From Verrucomicrobiota bacterium JB024 (GTDB lineage Bacteria > Verrucomicrobiota > Verrucomicrobiia > Opitutales > Cerasicoccaceae): DNA of 64,000 bases. Below, in pieces: positions 1 to 7,786 of this stretch. Made by a program: the position numbers and the translations under genes. A model generated the notes under the pieces. It was not told the origin of the DNA. It worked only from the letters and a program-made list of their open reading frames with translations, and made no database searches. The first letter of the stretch is position 1. Every line of letters begins with the position of its first letter. Where the stretch lies: positions 1 to 64,000 of the forward strand of contig JAUTCS010000104.1 in the NCBI GenBank assembly GCA_030673825.1. The letters are read 5' to 3'.

Positions 1-111
1 GTACGTACGAAAGGTCTCAAACGCGACCGCCCCGTAGAGCAGCCCGTGGTCGTCCGACGGGATCAAAGCCCCCGCGGGTTCGATCAGTTTTCCGCGAAAG
101 ATCAGTTTAAT
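1..111 (-). CDS. pabC: Aminotransferase class IV, 4-amino-4-deoxychorismate lyase-like (5' part only)
   Basis: Only the first 37 codons lie in the window; the gene runs off its left edge. The translated segment has the class IV aminotransferase N-terminal signature, with SDDHGLLYGAVAFETFR matching the family pattern DRGxxYGDGxFET. The gene follows pabB on the same strand after 8 nt, and PabC normally converts the PabB product aminodeoxychorismate to 4-aminobenzoate for folate synthesis. No ATG, GTG or TTG is available in a sensible place: the frame is closed by an upstream TAA and the first good candidate is ATT at 109-111 (protein beginning with the equivalent of MKLIFRGKL). AGGA lies 6 nt upstream of it. 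CTG at 103-105 is the alternative. The family is fairly sure; the start codon is inferred. Confidence 0.72.
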   Translation of the reverse strand, partial: MKLIFRGKLIEPAGALIPSDDHGLLYGAVAFETFRTY

Positions 112-119
112 GGGCGTTC

Positions 120-1574
120 CTACTTATTGCTGGCCAGATCCAGCGCGGCCCACAGGGCGTGCGCCTTGTTCAGTGACTCTTCGAACTCGTGCGCGGGCAC
201 GGAGTCGGCCACAATGCCCGCCCCGGCCTGTACGTGCGCCTGGCCGTGACCAGCCAGCAGCGTGCGGATCACGATGTTCAGCTCGAAATCACCCGCGTAG
301 CTGAACCAGCCGATCGAGCCCGTATAGAAGCCGCGCCGCACCGGCTCCAGCTCCTCGATGATCTCCATCGTGCGCACCTTGGGCGCGCCGGTGATCGTCC
401 CCCCCGGAAAGGCCGACGCCACCAGATCGACGATATCGCGCTTGGGCGAGAGTTCGCCCACCACGTGCGAGACAATGTGCTGCACATGCGAGTAACCCTC
501 GGCCACCATGTAATCGCTCACGTTCACGCTGCCATAACGGCAGACGCGCCCCAGGTCATTGCGGACCAGATCGACCAGCATAAGGTGCTCGGCCCGCTCC
601 TTCGGGTGGGCCAGGAGCTCGCCCCTCAGGGCCTCATCGGTATCTCCGCAGCTGCCGCGCGGACGCGTCCCGGCGATGGGGCGTGCCTCGACCTGCCCGG
701 CGACAGACTTGACCAGCAACTCAGGCGAACCACACACGAGCGTCCACTCGCCCATCGGCACATAGGCCATGTACGGAGAGGGGTTGATCCGGCGCAGGGC
801 GTCGTACACCGCCGCCGGATGTGCTGTCAGCGGGCGGGTTTCGCGCAGGGAAAGGTTAACCTGATAGCTGTCGCCCGCGGCGATATATGCCTGCACCCGA
901 CGCACGGCCTCGACGTACGCATCCTCATCAAGCGAAAGCATAGCGCCCGGCTTGACGGCTCGGGACGAACGCGGATCGGCAACCGGCAAGAGCTCGCCCT
1001 CACTTTCCTCGCAGGCCTCATCAAACTCGCGCAAGAGCTCGCCCGCCCGACGGCGACAGGCCTCGTAAACGGCTGGCACATCGACGCCTTCCCCGTCCAT
1101 GGACGCCACGACCACCGCGTCCAGGCAGCCCGTCTCGTGGTCGAAGACCAGCAGCTCGTCCGCAACGGCGAACACGGCAGGGGGCAGACCCAGGTCGTCC
1201 TGCGCACGGGCCGGGAGCGTTTCGATCTCGCGTGCGATTTCGTAGGACAGGCAGCCCACCAGCCCCCCGCAAAACGGCGCCAGCCCCGGCAACCGCGGGG
1301 CCCGGTGGCGGGCGAGAAAGCCGCGCAGTGCCCCCAGCACGGTGGACGGCTGCGCGTCCGGGTCCAGTTCCGTCCACACCACGGGGCGGGACCTCGGGAT
1401 AAAATACGTGTAGCGCCCGTCGCGGGCGCTTTCCAGAAGCATCGCCCCCGTCTCCGCCAGTAGCGGCTCCCACCGCTCCGGAAGTCTCGCCCCCGGGGCA
1501 CGCCGCGCGAACGGCAGCCGGTTGTACACCCCGGCGGCCGCGCTCCATTGTTCCAGACTTACCAAATCCATCAT
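120..1574 (-). CDS. pabB: Aminodeoxychorismate synthase component I (PabB-like)
   Basis: This 484-residue chorismate-binding enzyme should make 4-amino-4-deoxychorismate from chorismate and amide nitrogen for folate synthesis. The C-terminal half carries PIAGTRPRG near residue 300, LMLVDLVRNDLGRV, GGTITGAPK near residue 395, and ELNIVIRT. ITGAPK and the NIxIRT ending fit PabB rather than TrpE, and the pabC-like gene directly downstream supports this. The lysine of the PIKGT motif in E. coli PabB is alanine here. I chose the MMDLVSL start (ATG 1574 or 1571) because the longer frame to 1661 would overlap the divergent small gene at 1650 and adds nothing family-like. An anthranilate synthase role is less likely because a clear trpE lies at 56072. 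Confidence 0.85.
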   Translation of the reverse strand: MMDLVSLEQWSAAAGVYNRLPFARRAPGARLPERWEPLLAETGAMLLESARDGRYTYFIPRSRPVVWTELDPDAQPSTVLGALRGFLARHRAPRLPGLAPFCGGLVGCLSYEIAREIETLPARAQDDLGLPPAVFAVADELLVFDHETGCLDAVVVASMDGEGVDVPAVYEACRRRAGELLREFDEACEESEGELLPVADPRSSRAVKPGAMLSLDEDAYVEAVRRVQAYIAAGDSYQVNLSLRETRPLTAHPAAVYDALRRINPSPYMAYVPMGEWTLVCGSPELLVKSVAGQVEARPIAGTRPRGSCGDTDEALRGELLAHPKERAEHLMLVDLVRNDLGRVCRYGSVNVSDYMVAEGYSHVQHIVSHVVGELSPKRDIVDLVASAFPGGTITGAPKVRTMEIIEELEPVRRGFYTGSIGWFSYAGDFELNIVIRTLLAGHGQAHVQAGAGIVADSVPAHEFEESLNKAHALWAALDLASNK

Positions 1575-1649
1575 GTATAAATAGGCTGCTACAAAACCCG
1601 GCATTGATCTTGTCAGCGCGGCCTCTATGGCGCAAGATGCCACGTCATT

Positions 1650-1757
1650 ATGGGAAAACAATCCAACAAAGTTATAAAGCGCAAACGCCGTCTCGCCTAC
1701 AAGGCCCGCAAAAAAGCCGCCGACAAGGCTGCCTCCTCCCCCAAGGCCAAAGCGTGA
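1650..1757 (+). CDS. Small very basic protein, 35 residues
   Basis: The ORF begins ATG at 1650 (MGKQSNKVIKRKRR) and ends in AKA. About 40 percent of residues are Lys or Arg and none is acidic except one Asp, which is the composition of small ribosome-associated proteins. Its TGA (1755-1757) overlaps the GTG start (1754-1756) of the following secreted-protein gene as GTGA, the same junction type seen elsewhere in this window between genuine operon partners. I recognise no named family with certainty; it recalls short basic proteins of bacterial ribosomes such as Thx but does not match that sequence. No strong ribosome binding site is visible upstream. The divergent pabB start lies 76 nt away. 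Confidence 0.55.
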   Translation: MGKQSNKVIKRKRRLAYKARKKAADKAASSPKAKA

Positions 1758-2254
1758 AGCGCCTGTTCTCCATCGCCCTGCTCTGCCTGTTGACGCCAGT
1801 CGTCACCGCGCAGGCAAAGGATTATCCGCAGATCGAGTACGTGAAAAGCCGCCATGTGGAGGCTAACACGTTCAAGCGCATATCCGAGTATTTCGACGGC
1901 CAGGAGAACCAGGGAGACAAAATCGTCCTGCGCACGGATCCCTCTGTGCGCCAGGGCTGGTACCTGATCCTCATGCTCGACGGCGACGCCGACGAGTATC
2001 CGGCGGGCACCCGTGTCGGGATCAAGATGATCCTGCCCGACCGCAAGGAAGAAGTGATCAAGGCCACGGCCCTGCCCACGCCCATCCCCGACGCCAGCGA
2101 AATCTGGATTGGGCTGACCGGCGCGGAAGAACCGGCCGACGGCAAGCCGCCGGTGGCATGGATCGTCGTCATCTACGGTCCCGACGGTAAGATCTACACC
2201 CGCTACAAAAGCTACCTCTGGGAAAAGCCCGAAGAGGAAAAGGCCAAGCAGTAA
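1754..2254 (+). CDS. Secreted hypothetical protein
   Basis: The protein has 166 residues from a GTG start overlapping the stop of the small basic gene. It begins VKRLFSIALLCLLTPVV followed by TAQA, a clean Sec signal peptide with predicted cleavage after about residue 21. The mature part is soluble, mixed alpha/beta in character, contains WYLILMLDGDADEYPAGTRV and ends in a Lys/Glu-rich tail (EKPEEEKAKQ). An in-frame ATG at 1604 would give a longer protein but would bury the signal peptide behind an Arg/Gln-rich segment read from another gene's frame, so it is rejected. I do not recognise a family. The glycosylase gene follows 13 nt downstream, so the three genes may be co-transcribed. Confidence 0.75.
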   Translation: MKRLFSIALLCLLTPVVTAQAKDYPQIEYVKSRHVEANTFKRISEYFDGQENQGDKIVLRTDPSVRQGWYLILMLDGDADEYPAGTRVGIKMILPDRKEEVIKATALPTPIPDASEIWIGLTGAEEPADGKPPVAWIVVIYGPDGKIYTRYKSYLWEKPEEEKAKQ

Positions 2255-2267
2255 TTCGCCCCCGCCC

Positions 2268-3146
2268 ATGAAGTGGACGCCGTGGCGAACCCTCCCGCCG
2301 CCCATTCCCTGGACTGCCTCCACCCTGCGCGAGCTTCTCGACGGCGGACAGGCTTTTCGCTGGACTGAAACCGGTGGCGTCTGGGAAGGACTCTGGGGCT
2401 GCCAGGTCGTCCGGCTAAGGCTGAGCGACGGGAAGCTCCAGTGGAGCGCACCAGCTCCAGCCGTTCCCGGGACCGCCGGAGCGCTTCGGCATTACCTGGC
2501 GCTCGATCCAGACTGGGATGCCGCGCTCGACGCGCTCCCCTGGCGTAGTGATGCCGTGCTCGCCCAAGCGATGCAGGCTTGGCAAGGGCTGCGCATCCTG
2601 CGCCAACCATTGGACGAAACGCTCCTCGTCTTTCTCTGCTCATCGACGAAGCAGATCGTCCAGATCAAGCAAATCTGCGCAGACCTCGCCGAGGCGCTCG
2701 GCGGCACCTTGCCCGGTGGATACCGGACACTTCCGAACTGGTCGGTCCTGCACGTCGCCGACGAGGCGACCCTGCGCGCCTGTCGCCTGGGCTACCGGGC
2801 CCGCTATATCAAAGGGACCGCTGCCGTCCTCGCTGAGCACCCCGGCTGGCTCGACGAGCTGGACGCCCTGCCCTACGCGGATGCACGCGCCCGGCTGATG
2901 ACCCTGCCCGGTGTGGGGGCGAAGATCGCCGACTGCGTGCTGCTCTTCGGGGCGGGCCGACTGGAAGCTTTTCCCGTGGACACCTGGATTTTGAAGGTCA
3001 TGCAACAGCGCTACGGGCTGCACGGCTGGAAACCCGAGCAGGTCGCCACCTTCGGACGCATTCACTTTGGACCCCTGGCTGGTGTAGCCCAGCAGTTCCT
3101 TTTCGCCGACGCGCGCAAGAAGTCCGCTGCAAGGCCAACCCAATAG
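2268..3146 (+). CDS. ogg: 8-oxoguanine DNA glycosylase/AP lyase, Ogg1 type
   Basis: This 292-residue HhH-GPD protein should excise 8-oxoguanine and nick the resulting abasic site. The N-terminal domain contains LLDGGQAFRW, the Ogg1 counterpart of the GQSFRW segment. The helix-hairpin-helix reads LPGVGAKIADCVLLFG near residues 214-229, with the Lys in GAKIADC at the position of the Schiff-base lysine (K249 of human OGG1). FPVDTW follows with the catalytic Asp. Ogg1-type enzymes are sporadic in bacteria, most of which use Fpg. It lacks the iron-sulfur cluster cysteines of MutY/Nth relatives. The gene is 13 nt downstream of the secreted protein and converges on the Ton-like operon. Confidence 0.88.
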   Translation: MKWTPWRTLPPPIPWTASTLRELLDGGQAFRWTETGGVWEGLWGCQVVRLRLSDGKLQWSAPAPAVPGTAGALRHYLALDPDWDAALDALPWRSDAVLAQAMQAWQGLRILRQPLDETLLVFLCSSTKQIVQIKQICADLAEALGGTLPGGYRTLPNWSVLHVADEATLRACRLGYRARYIKGTAAVLAEHPGWLDELDALPYADARARLMTLPGVGAKIADCVLLFGAGRLEAFPVDTWILKVMQQRYGLHGWKPEQVATFGRIHFGPLAGVAQQFLFADARKKSAARPTQ

Positions 3147-3164
3147 AGCCCGACCCGCTCCAAT

Positions 3165-3229
3165 AAAAAAGTCGCAGCATCAGGGAAAACACCGGGCGCC
3201 GGGCCCATGCTCTCCGCGATGCTGCGGCT
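3165..3229 (-). terminator. Terminator of the Ton-like operon
   Basis: The arms AGTCGCAGCATC (3170-3181) and GATGCTGCGGCT (3218-3229) pair over 12 positions with one G-T pair. The enclosed 36 nt include a second small palindrome around CCGGGCGCCGGG. Read on the minus strand, the stem is followed directly by TTTTTTATTG, which fits a Rho-independent terminator for the gene ending at 3260. Confidence 0.65.
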
Positions 3230-3259
3230 ATGTGAAAAATGGGCTTTTAGCCGAAGCGT

Positions 3260-4543
3260 TTAGCCGCTACGGCCAGTGACATTCTTAAGCGCCTGCATTC
3301 CCTTGAGGATGCGGAACTTGCCGCGGTTGCCCTTGGCCAGATCCTCGAAGCTCTTGACGCTGCCATTCTTCGCCTCGTCCTCGTCGGCCCCCAGGAAGAG
3401 GACCACGTTGACGGGTGGCGGGCGCTGGTCGCTGTCGCGGTAGACCTCACGCTGGACGTTGGAAACAAACTTGTCGACCTCATCAACGCTGAAGGACGGG
3501 GACGGTTTTCTCCGGACCTTCGGGTATTGCTCGGCCACGATGGAACCGATCCAGACGACCACACGTTCAGGCTGACCAGCGGCCTTGCGCTTGGCGTTTT
3601 CGTTCTTCAGCCACTCCTGGGCCTTTTTCACGGCGTCATTCCAAGCCGTTTCCTGTTCCTCGCCCCAATCCTGATCGCGGTACCATTTTTCGAGCTCGTC
3701 GCCTTTCAGGCCGCGACCGTGAAACTGCCACGAGGCCACCATCAGATTGATCGAGTCGCTGCCCTGCTCCATCGCCACCTGCAAGGCCTTGACCCAGTTG
3801 GCGGCCTTGTCCGTCATGGGCTGAATCTCCTTGTTCTCGACGCTGAGGTTGTTCTTCAGTTTCCCCTTGCTGGCAAAGTCCTTGTTGATCGGCTTGATCC
3901 ACTCCTTGAACAGCTCCTTGTTCTGGCGGGTGGCCGGGAGGAGCTTGGTCGAGTACGCCTGAAGTGTACCACCGTTATAGAAAATGACGTTGAACAGCGT
4001 GCCCGAGGAGAGTTTGTCCACCATCTTGGAGATTTCATCCTTGATGATCGCGTAGGCCGGGATACCGCCCTTCTTGTCTTCGAGCATGTAATTGGAGGCG
4101 TCCACGATAAAGGTCACGCGTTCGCCCGTGGACTTGATCCCGAAGAAGTCCACCGCGGACTTGCTGAAGTCGATCCCGCCGCCGCCGATATCGTCGTCGA
4201 GGCGGCCCGCGCCGTAGTTGCCACCGACGGCCACCTTCGTATCGACGGTGGGCATGGCGACGTTCAGGTCGGGCAGGTTGACGGAAGAGACGTTGGTGAC
4301 AGTGATCTTCTGTACCGGGCGTGAACTGCGCTTCTGCTGCTGCTGGAGCCGCACCTGCTGCTGGAGCCGCTGGGGCTCGATCTTTTCGGGCGGAGGCGGG
4401 GCTTCCAGCTCGGGCTCATCCGGTACGAGGGCTGTGTAAATGGTGTAACTGCCCAGGCCGATGATGGCGATGAGGTGCACGATCAGGCTGACGCCGATCA
4501 CCTCGATCAGGGGCAGGTTAACTTTGCGCTTTTTTGGCTGCAT
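3260..4543 (-). CDS. TonB-like membrane-anchored protein with a von Willebrand A-like domain
   Basis: The 427-residue protein has a cytoplasmic basic start (MQPKKRKVNLP), one membrane helix at about residues 12-37, then a proline- and glutamine-rich periplasmic stretch (PPPPEKIEP, then many Q). This is the N-terminal plan of TonB and TolA. Instead of a TonB C-terminal domain, residues from about 140 look like a VWA fold: VTFIVDASNYM, a helix, then FNVIFYNGGTLQAYS, with a late strand VNVVLFLGADEDE. The metal site DxSxS is imperfect: DASNY has Tyr for the last Ser. It is the last gene of the exbB-exbD-exbD operon, so it is probably the partner that transmits energy or senses load across the periplasm. 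The function is inferred. Confidence 0.75.
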   Translation of the reverse strand: MQPKKRKVNLPLIEVIGVSLIVHLIAIIGLGSYTIYTALVPDEPELEAPPPPEKIEPQRLQQQVRLQQQQKRSSRPVQKITVTNVSSVNLPDLNVAMPTVDTKVAVGGNYGAGRLDDDIGGGGIDFSKSAVDFFGIKSTGERVTFIVDASNYMLEDKKGGIPAYAIIKDEISKMVDKLSSGTLFNVIFYNGGTLQAYSTKLLPATRQNKELFKEWIKPINKDFASKGKLKNNLSVENKEIQPMTDKAANWVKALQVAMEQGSDSINLMVASWQFHGRGLKGDELEKWYRDQDWGEEQETAWNDAVKKAQEWLKNENAKRKAAGQPERVVVWIGSIVAEQYPKVRRKPSPSFSVDEVDKFVSNVQREVYRDSDQRPPPVNVVLFLGADEDEAKNGSVKSFEDLAKGNRGKFRILKGMQALKNVTGRSG

Positions 4544-4578
4544 GGTGGGGGCAAGTCGGGGGCTCTCGGCGGGACAGC

Positions 4579-4965
4579 TCAGCCGCCGCGTTCGATGAGT
4601 TCAATCTCGTAGCCTTCGGGCGCGTCGATAAAGGCGAAGCGGCCCGAGGAGCTCTTGGTCGGCCCGTCGGTAAACTCCAGACCGTGGGCCTTGATGTGCG
4701 CTTCGAAGGCGTCGAGGCTCGCGACCTCAAAGGCCAGGTGCACGAGATCGGGCTGCACCTGGACCGAACCGGCGTCCGGGTAGTAGGTGAGCTCGATCAG
4801 CTCCTCACTGCCCGGGGTCTGGAGAAACACCAGCTTGCTCCCGCGGGGGGATTCCTTGCGGTCCACTTCCTTCAGTCCGAGGACGTCTTTGTAAAAGGTG
4901 ACCGTGCGCTCGAGGTCATCGACGCGCATCCGGGTGTGGAGAAGTTTTTTTACGATATCGGCCAT
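4579..4965 (-). CDS. Glyoxalase/VOC-family protein, lactoylglutathione lyase-like
   Basis: The 128-residue protein has the paired beta-alpha-beta-beta-beta modules of the vicinal oxygen chelate superfamily. It opens with LLHTRMRVDDLERTVTFY, contains GLKEVDRKE, LIELTY, and DLVHLAFEV, and ends in DAPEGYEIELIER. The likely metal ligands are His near residue 10, Glu in IELTY, His in VHLAFEV and Glu in EIELIE, the set used by glyoxalase I. It most resembles GloA, which isomerises the methylglyoxal-glutathione hemithioacetal. It sits between exbD and the VWA gene on the same strand, 6 nt after exbD, an unexpected place for a cytosolic detoxification enzyme. Another VOC substrate is possible. Confidence 0.8.
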   Translation of the reverse strand: MADIVKKLLHTRMRVDDLERTVTFYKDVLGLKEVDRKESPRGSKLVFLQTPGSEELIELTYYPDAGSVQVQPDLVHLAFEVASLDAFEAHIKAHGLEFTDGPTKSSSGRFAFIDAPEGYEIELIERGG

Positions 4966-4971
4966 GGCGGG

Positions 4972-5406
4972 TTACTCCGAGGCGAAGGAAACATACTTGA
5001 TTTGGGCTGCGGCGCAAGCGTTGAGCACGTCAATGGAGCGCTGGTGCAGGGAGGCCGGGGCGGCCACGATGGTGACAGTGGTCATGATATCCGCGCGGTC
5101 AGCCGAGGTTTTCAGGCGCTTGAGCGTGTTGACCAGCTCGGGCATGGTGCGGCTGTTGACATTGTCCATGGGCGCACCGTTGAGGTAGATGTCGCCGCTG
5201 GGCAGGATGTCCACCACATGCTCGTTGGGCAGCTCAACGTCCTTGGGAGGCTTGACGTTGGCGGGCAGGCGCAGGCCGAGATCGGCCTCCTCCTGGAAGT
5301 CGGTCGTGACCATGAAGAAGGCCAGGAGCAGGAAGACCACGTCGATCATCGGCGTGAGGTCTGTCTTGTCCTCTTCGGCGAGGGAACTGGATCGTTTTCT
5401 GGCCAT
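4972..5406 (-). CDS. exbD: Biopolymer transport protein ExbD/TolR (second copy)
   Basis: The 144-residue protein starts with a basic cytoplasmic tail (MARKRSSSLAEEDKTD). The signature LTPMIDVVFLLLAFFMV follows, the single membrane helix with the conserved Asp that carries the proton path in ExbD and TolR. The periplasmic part ends with a Cys-Ala-rich helix (LNACAAAQIKYVSFASE). It begins 2 nt after the stop of the first exbD gene, and the VOC gene follows after 6 nt. Two different ExbD subunits encoded in a row are typical of Ton-like systems in Verrucomicrobiota and Planctomycetota. Confidence 0.92.
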   Translation of the reverse strand: MARKRSSSLAEEDKTDLTPMIDVVFLLLAFFMVTTDFQEEADLGLRLPANVKPPKDVELPNEHVVDILPSGDIYLNGAPMDNVNSRTMPELVNTLKRLKTSADRADIMTTVTIVAAPASLHQRSIDVLNACAAAQIKYVSFASE

Positions 5407-5408
5407 GA

Positions 5409-5813
5409 TCAGGATTCCTGGAGGGTCGCGAAGATGATGTCGAAAACACCGTTTTCGGCACAGGTTCTCATGACGGTCTGGATGTACTCGTGGGGCGTAT
5501 TGGCGTCCGCGCGCACGTATACGCGGAAGCCCGGGATCTCCTCGTTGTCGATGCGGATGCGCTCGGAGAGCTCGTCGATCGTGACGGGTATCACGCCGAT
5601 AAAGGTATCTCCGCGCTCATCCACGGTGACTTCCAGCCGCTGGCTGTTGTCCTCCGGCACGACGGACTTGTCCGCCTCCGGCATCTCGATCTCGATCTTG
5701 TTGGTAATCTCCGCCGCCACGACCATGAAGAACACGATCAGCAGGAAGACCACGTCGATCATCGGCGTGATGTCCATCCCGTGATCGGGTGTTTCTGGGC
5801 GATGGGTTTTCAT
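5409..5813 (-). CDS. exbD: Biopolymer transport protein ExbD/TolR (first copy)
   Basis: The 134-residue protein has the ExbD/TolR layout: short N-terminus, DITPMIDVVFLLIVFFMV membrane helix with the proton-path Asp, and a periplasmic domain ending NGVFDIIFATLQES. It differs clearly from the second copy, for example in the charged EIEMPEADKSVVPEDN segment after the helix, so the two are not a recent duplication. It follows exbB by 28 nt and precedes the other exbD by 2 nt. It should form the inner-membrane motor together with the ExbB protein encoded upstream. Confidence 0.93.
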   Translation of the reverse strand: MKTHRPETPDHGMDITPMIDVVFLLIVFFMVVAAEITNKIEIEMPEADKSVVPEDNSQRLEVTVDERGDTFIGVIPVTIDELSERIRIDNEEIPGFRVYVRADANTPHEYIQTVMRTCAENGVFDIIFATLQES

Positions 5814-5841
5814 CGGGGGTCAGTTCAAGAACGCGACAGGC

Positions 5842-6639
5842 TTAGGAAGCGTGACGGCGGATGCCCTTCATCATGCAGTGGAAGAGGTCACCGACCTGCT
5901 TGTCCACACGGGAGGAGATCTTGCCGTAAACGTTCTTGAAGACGATGTAGAAGAACATGGCCGGCACGGCGACGATCAGGCCCGAGGCGGTCGTGATGAG
6001 CGCTTCGGAGATGTTGTCGGCCAGCAGCTGCGGCTGCCCCATCCCTTGCTGGGCGATGGCGTTAAACGCCTTGATCATACCGGAAACCGTTCCGAGCAGA
6101 CCGACCATCGGGGAGAGGGTCGCCACCACGGACAGCATGTTGATCATGACAAACGGAGCGGCGAGTTCTTCGGTAGAGGACTCTTCCATGGCTTCCTTCA
6201 TCGAATCGGGGTCGATGTGCTGGCCGTCGATGCGGTCCAGTCCGGAGCCGACGATGTTCGTCAGCACGGAGGGATTGTCGTCACAGATCTGACGGGCCTC
6301 GTCAAAATTCAGGCTCTCCAGGGCCGGGGCGAGCTTGGCCGCCAGGTCGGGGCGCAGGAAGGGCTTCTCGCGGATCATGAGGAGGTTATAGAAAATCAGG
6401 CCGATACCGGCGATGGACAGCAGGAGCAGCACGTACATGGCCCAGCCACCGGCCTGAAACAGGCCCCACAGGGACATACCGCTGTCGGCGGCGGCCTCGG
6501 CTTCGGCGTCGGCGGTCAGCTCCTCAGTCTGAGCGGCGGGCTCCCCGGCGGCATCCTGGGCCAGCGCGGGCAGCGGCGCGGCAAACAGCGCGGCAAAGCC
6601 CATCGAGAGCATGAGAATCATTTTTTTAAGGTCGTGCAT
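5842..6639 (-). CDS. exbB: MotA/TolQ/ExbB proton channel protein
   Basis: The 265-residue protein begins with a hydrophobic leader (MILMLSMGFAALFAAPLPALAQ) that looks like a cleavable signal peptide, then an acidic Ala/Glu linker. The ExbB core with three membrane segments follows: WAMYVLLLLSIAGIGLIFY, INMLSVVATLSPMVGLLGTV and the segment around ITTASGLIVAVPAMFFYIV. The motif TLSPMVGLLGTVSGMI is diagnostic of the family. I chose the MHDLKK start at 6639; the longer frame to 6816 would run into the upstream TPR gene in another frame. It should build the proton-driven stator with the two ExbD proteins. Confidence 0.93.
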   Translation of the reverse strand: MHDLKKMILMLSMGFAALFAAPLPALAQDAAGEPAAQTEELTADAEAEAAADSGMSLWGLFQAGGWAMYVLLLLSIAGIGLIFYNLLMIREKPFLRPDLAAKLAPALESLNFDEARQICDDNPSVLTNIVGSGLDRIDGQHIDPDSMKEAMEESSTEELAAPFVMINMLSVVATLSPMVGLLGTVSGMIKAFNAIAQQGMGQPQLLADNISEALITTASGLIVAVPAMFFYIVFKNVYGKISSRVDKQVGDLFHCMMKGIRRHAS

Positions 6640-6700
6640 ACGAGTCAGGAGTTGTGGTTGAAAGGAAAGGTTTTGGGTGTGTTGAAAGAGTGATGATAAA

Positions 6701-7786
6701 TTAACTGTCTTTGGGAAGTTTGGCGGCCTGTTCGCGGGCCAATTCGCCCCAGGAAGTGCTGCCGAAGAACAGCTCGATCTCGCCGTAAATTTCGCGAGCC
6801 ACGGAGTTGCGGCCAATCTGCTGGTAAAGCGTACCGGAGCGGTAAAGCAGCTCGGGCGTCCACGGATAGCTGATGTCGGCGGTGACGACGCCCTGACTGA
6901 TGTTGCTCATGGCTTCGTTGGTTTCGCCGGCAAGCATGGCCAGACGACCGAGGACGAGCTTTTGCAGGGAAAAGGCGCGTTCGTCCGGGTCGAGCTCACC
7001 GACCTTTTCCACGAAGAGCTCGGCGGTCTGGGCGCGCCCGGTTTCCATATTGCAGTAGGCGGTCCACAGGATGGCCTCCTTCTGCACCTTGGTGTCGGGG
7101 ATATCCTGGATACGCTGGTAAAGGAAGAGGGCCTCCGAGACGTTGCCGCTGGCGCGCAGCTGGTTGGCGAAACGCATGATCTTGGGCAGGAGGCTCTCGT
7201 ACTTCTTGCTCAGCGGGATGCGGTTGAGCAGCTTGAGGGCTTCCTCGGTCTTGCCCGCGTCCACCAGGCGCTCGGTCACGGTAAAGGCGTAGTCGATGTA
7301 CTGCGAGTCGAGCTTGGTCAGGGGCAGGGCCTCCATCAGGGCAGCGGCCTCGTCGAGGTTGCTGCTGTTGACCAGCGCATAGGTAAAGCGATCCACGATG
7401 GGGTGGATGTTGATGTTGGTCGGCGGCACCTGCAGATAGCGCACGAGCGGGTAAACATATTCGCGCATCCCTTCGACCGCACGGTCGTAGTCACCGGCGT
7501 TGATGATATCGATCTGCTCGGCGTACTCCTTGGGCGGGGTGTAAAGGATGAGCAGCCCCGGCGTGTTCAACGGCAGGATGATTTCCGCCGGATTATTCGG
7601 ATTATAGCGGAAGATCAGCTCACCCTGCTCTTCCCCCATGAGGAAGAGTTTGGTGTTGTTCCCGCCGGTCCGGTTAACGATCGGCACGGGCTGGTTGCCG
7701 TACTGCCGCAGGTAGTTCTGCCCCTGCACAGGCAGGGCCAGGGCGATGGCCGAAAGGGTCAGGGCGGTGGAGAGGAGCGTTTTCAC
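6701..7786 (-). CDS. Secreted TPR-like protein of the Ton-like operon
   Basis: The 361-residue protein starts GTG with a signal peptide (VKTLLSTALTLSAIALAL, cleavage near VQGQ). After about 100 residues it becomes helical-repeat in character, with TPR-like pairs such as LVDAGKTEEALKLLNRIP, LRASGNVSEALFLYQRI and LAMLAGETNEAMSNISQG. Its GTG (7784-7786) overlaps the TGA of the larger TPR gene as GTGA, so translation is probably coupled. In the same operon as exbBDD it probably forms a periplasmic scaffold or an outer-membrane link, by analogy with TPR proteins near exbB in related phyla. No enzymatic motif is visible. Confidence 0.85.
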   Translation of the reverse strand: MKTLLSTALTLSAIALALPVQGQNYLRQYGNQPVPIVNRTGGNNTKLFLMGEEQGELIFRYNPNNPAEIILPLNTPGLLILYTPPKEYAEQIDIINAGDYDRAVEGMREYVYPLVRYLQVPPTNINIHPIVDRFTYALVNSSNLDEAAALMEALPLTKLDSQYIDYAFTVTERLVDAGKTEEALKLLNRIPLSKKYESLLPKIMRFANQLRASGNVSEALFLYQRIQDIPDTKVQKEAILWTAYCNMETGRAQTAELFVEKVGELDPDERAFSLQKLVLGRLAMLAGETNEAMSNISQGVVTADISYPWTPELLYRSGTLYQQIGRNSVAREIYGEIELFFGSTSWGELAREQAAKLPKDS

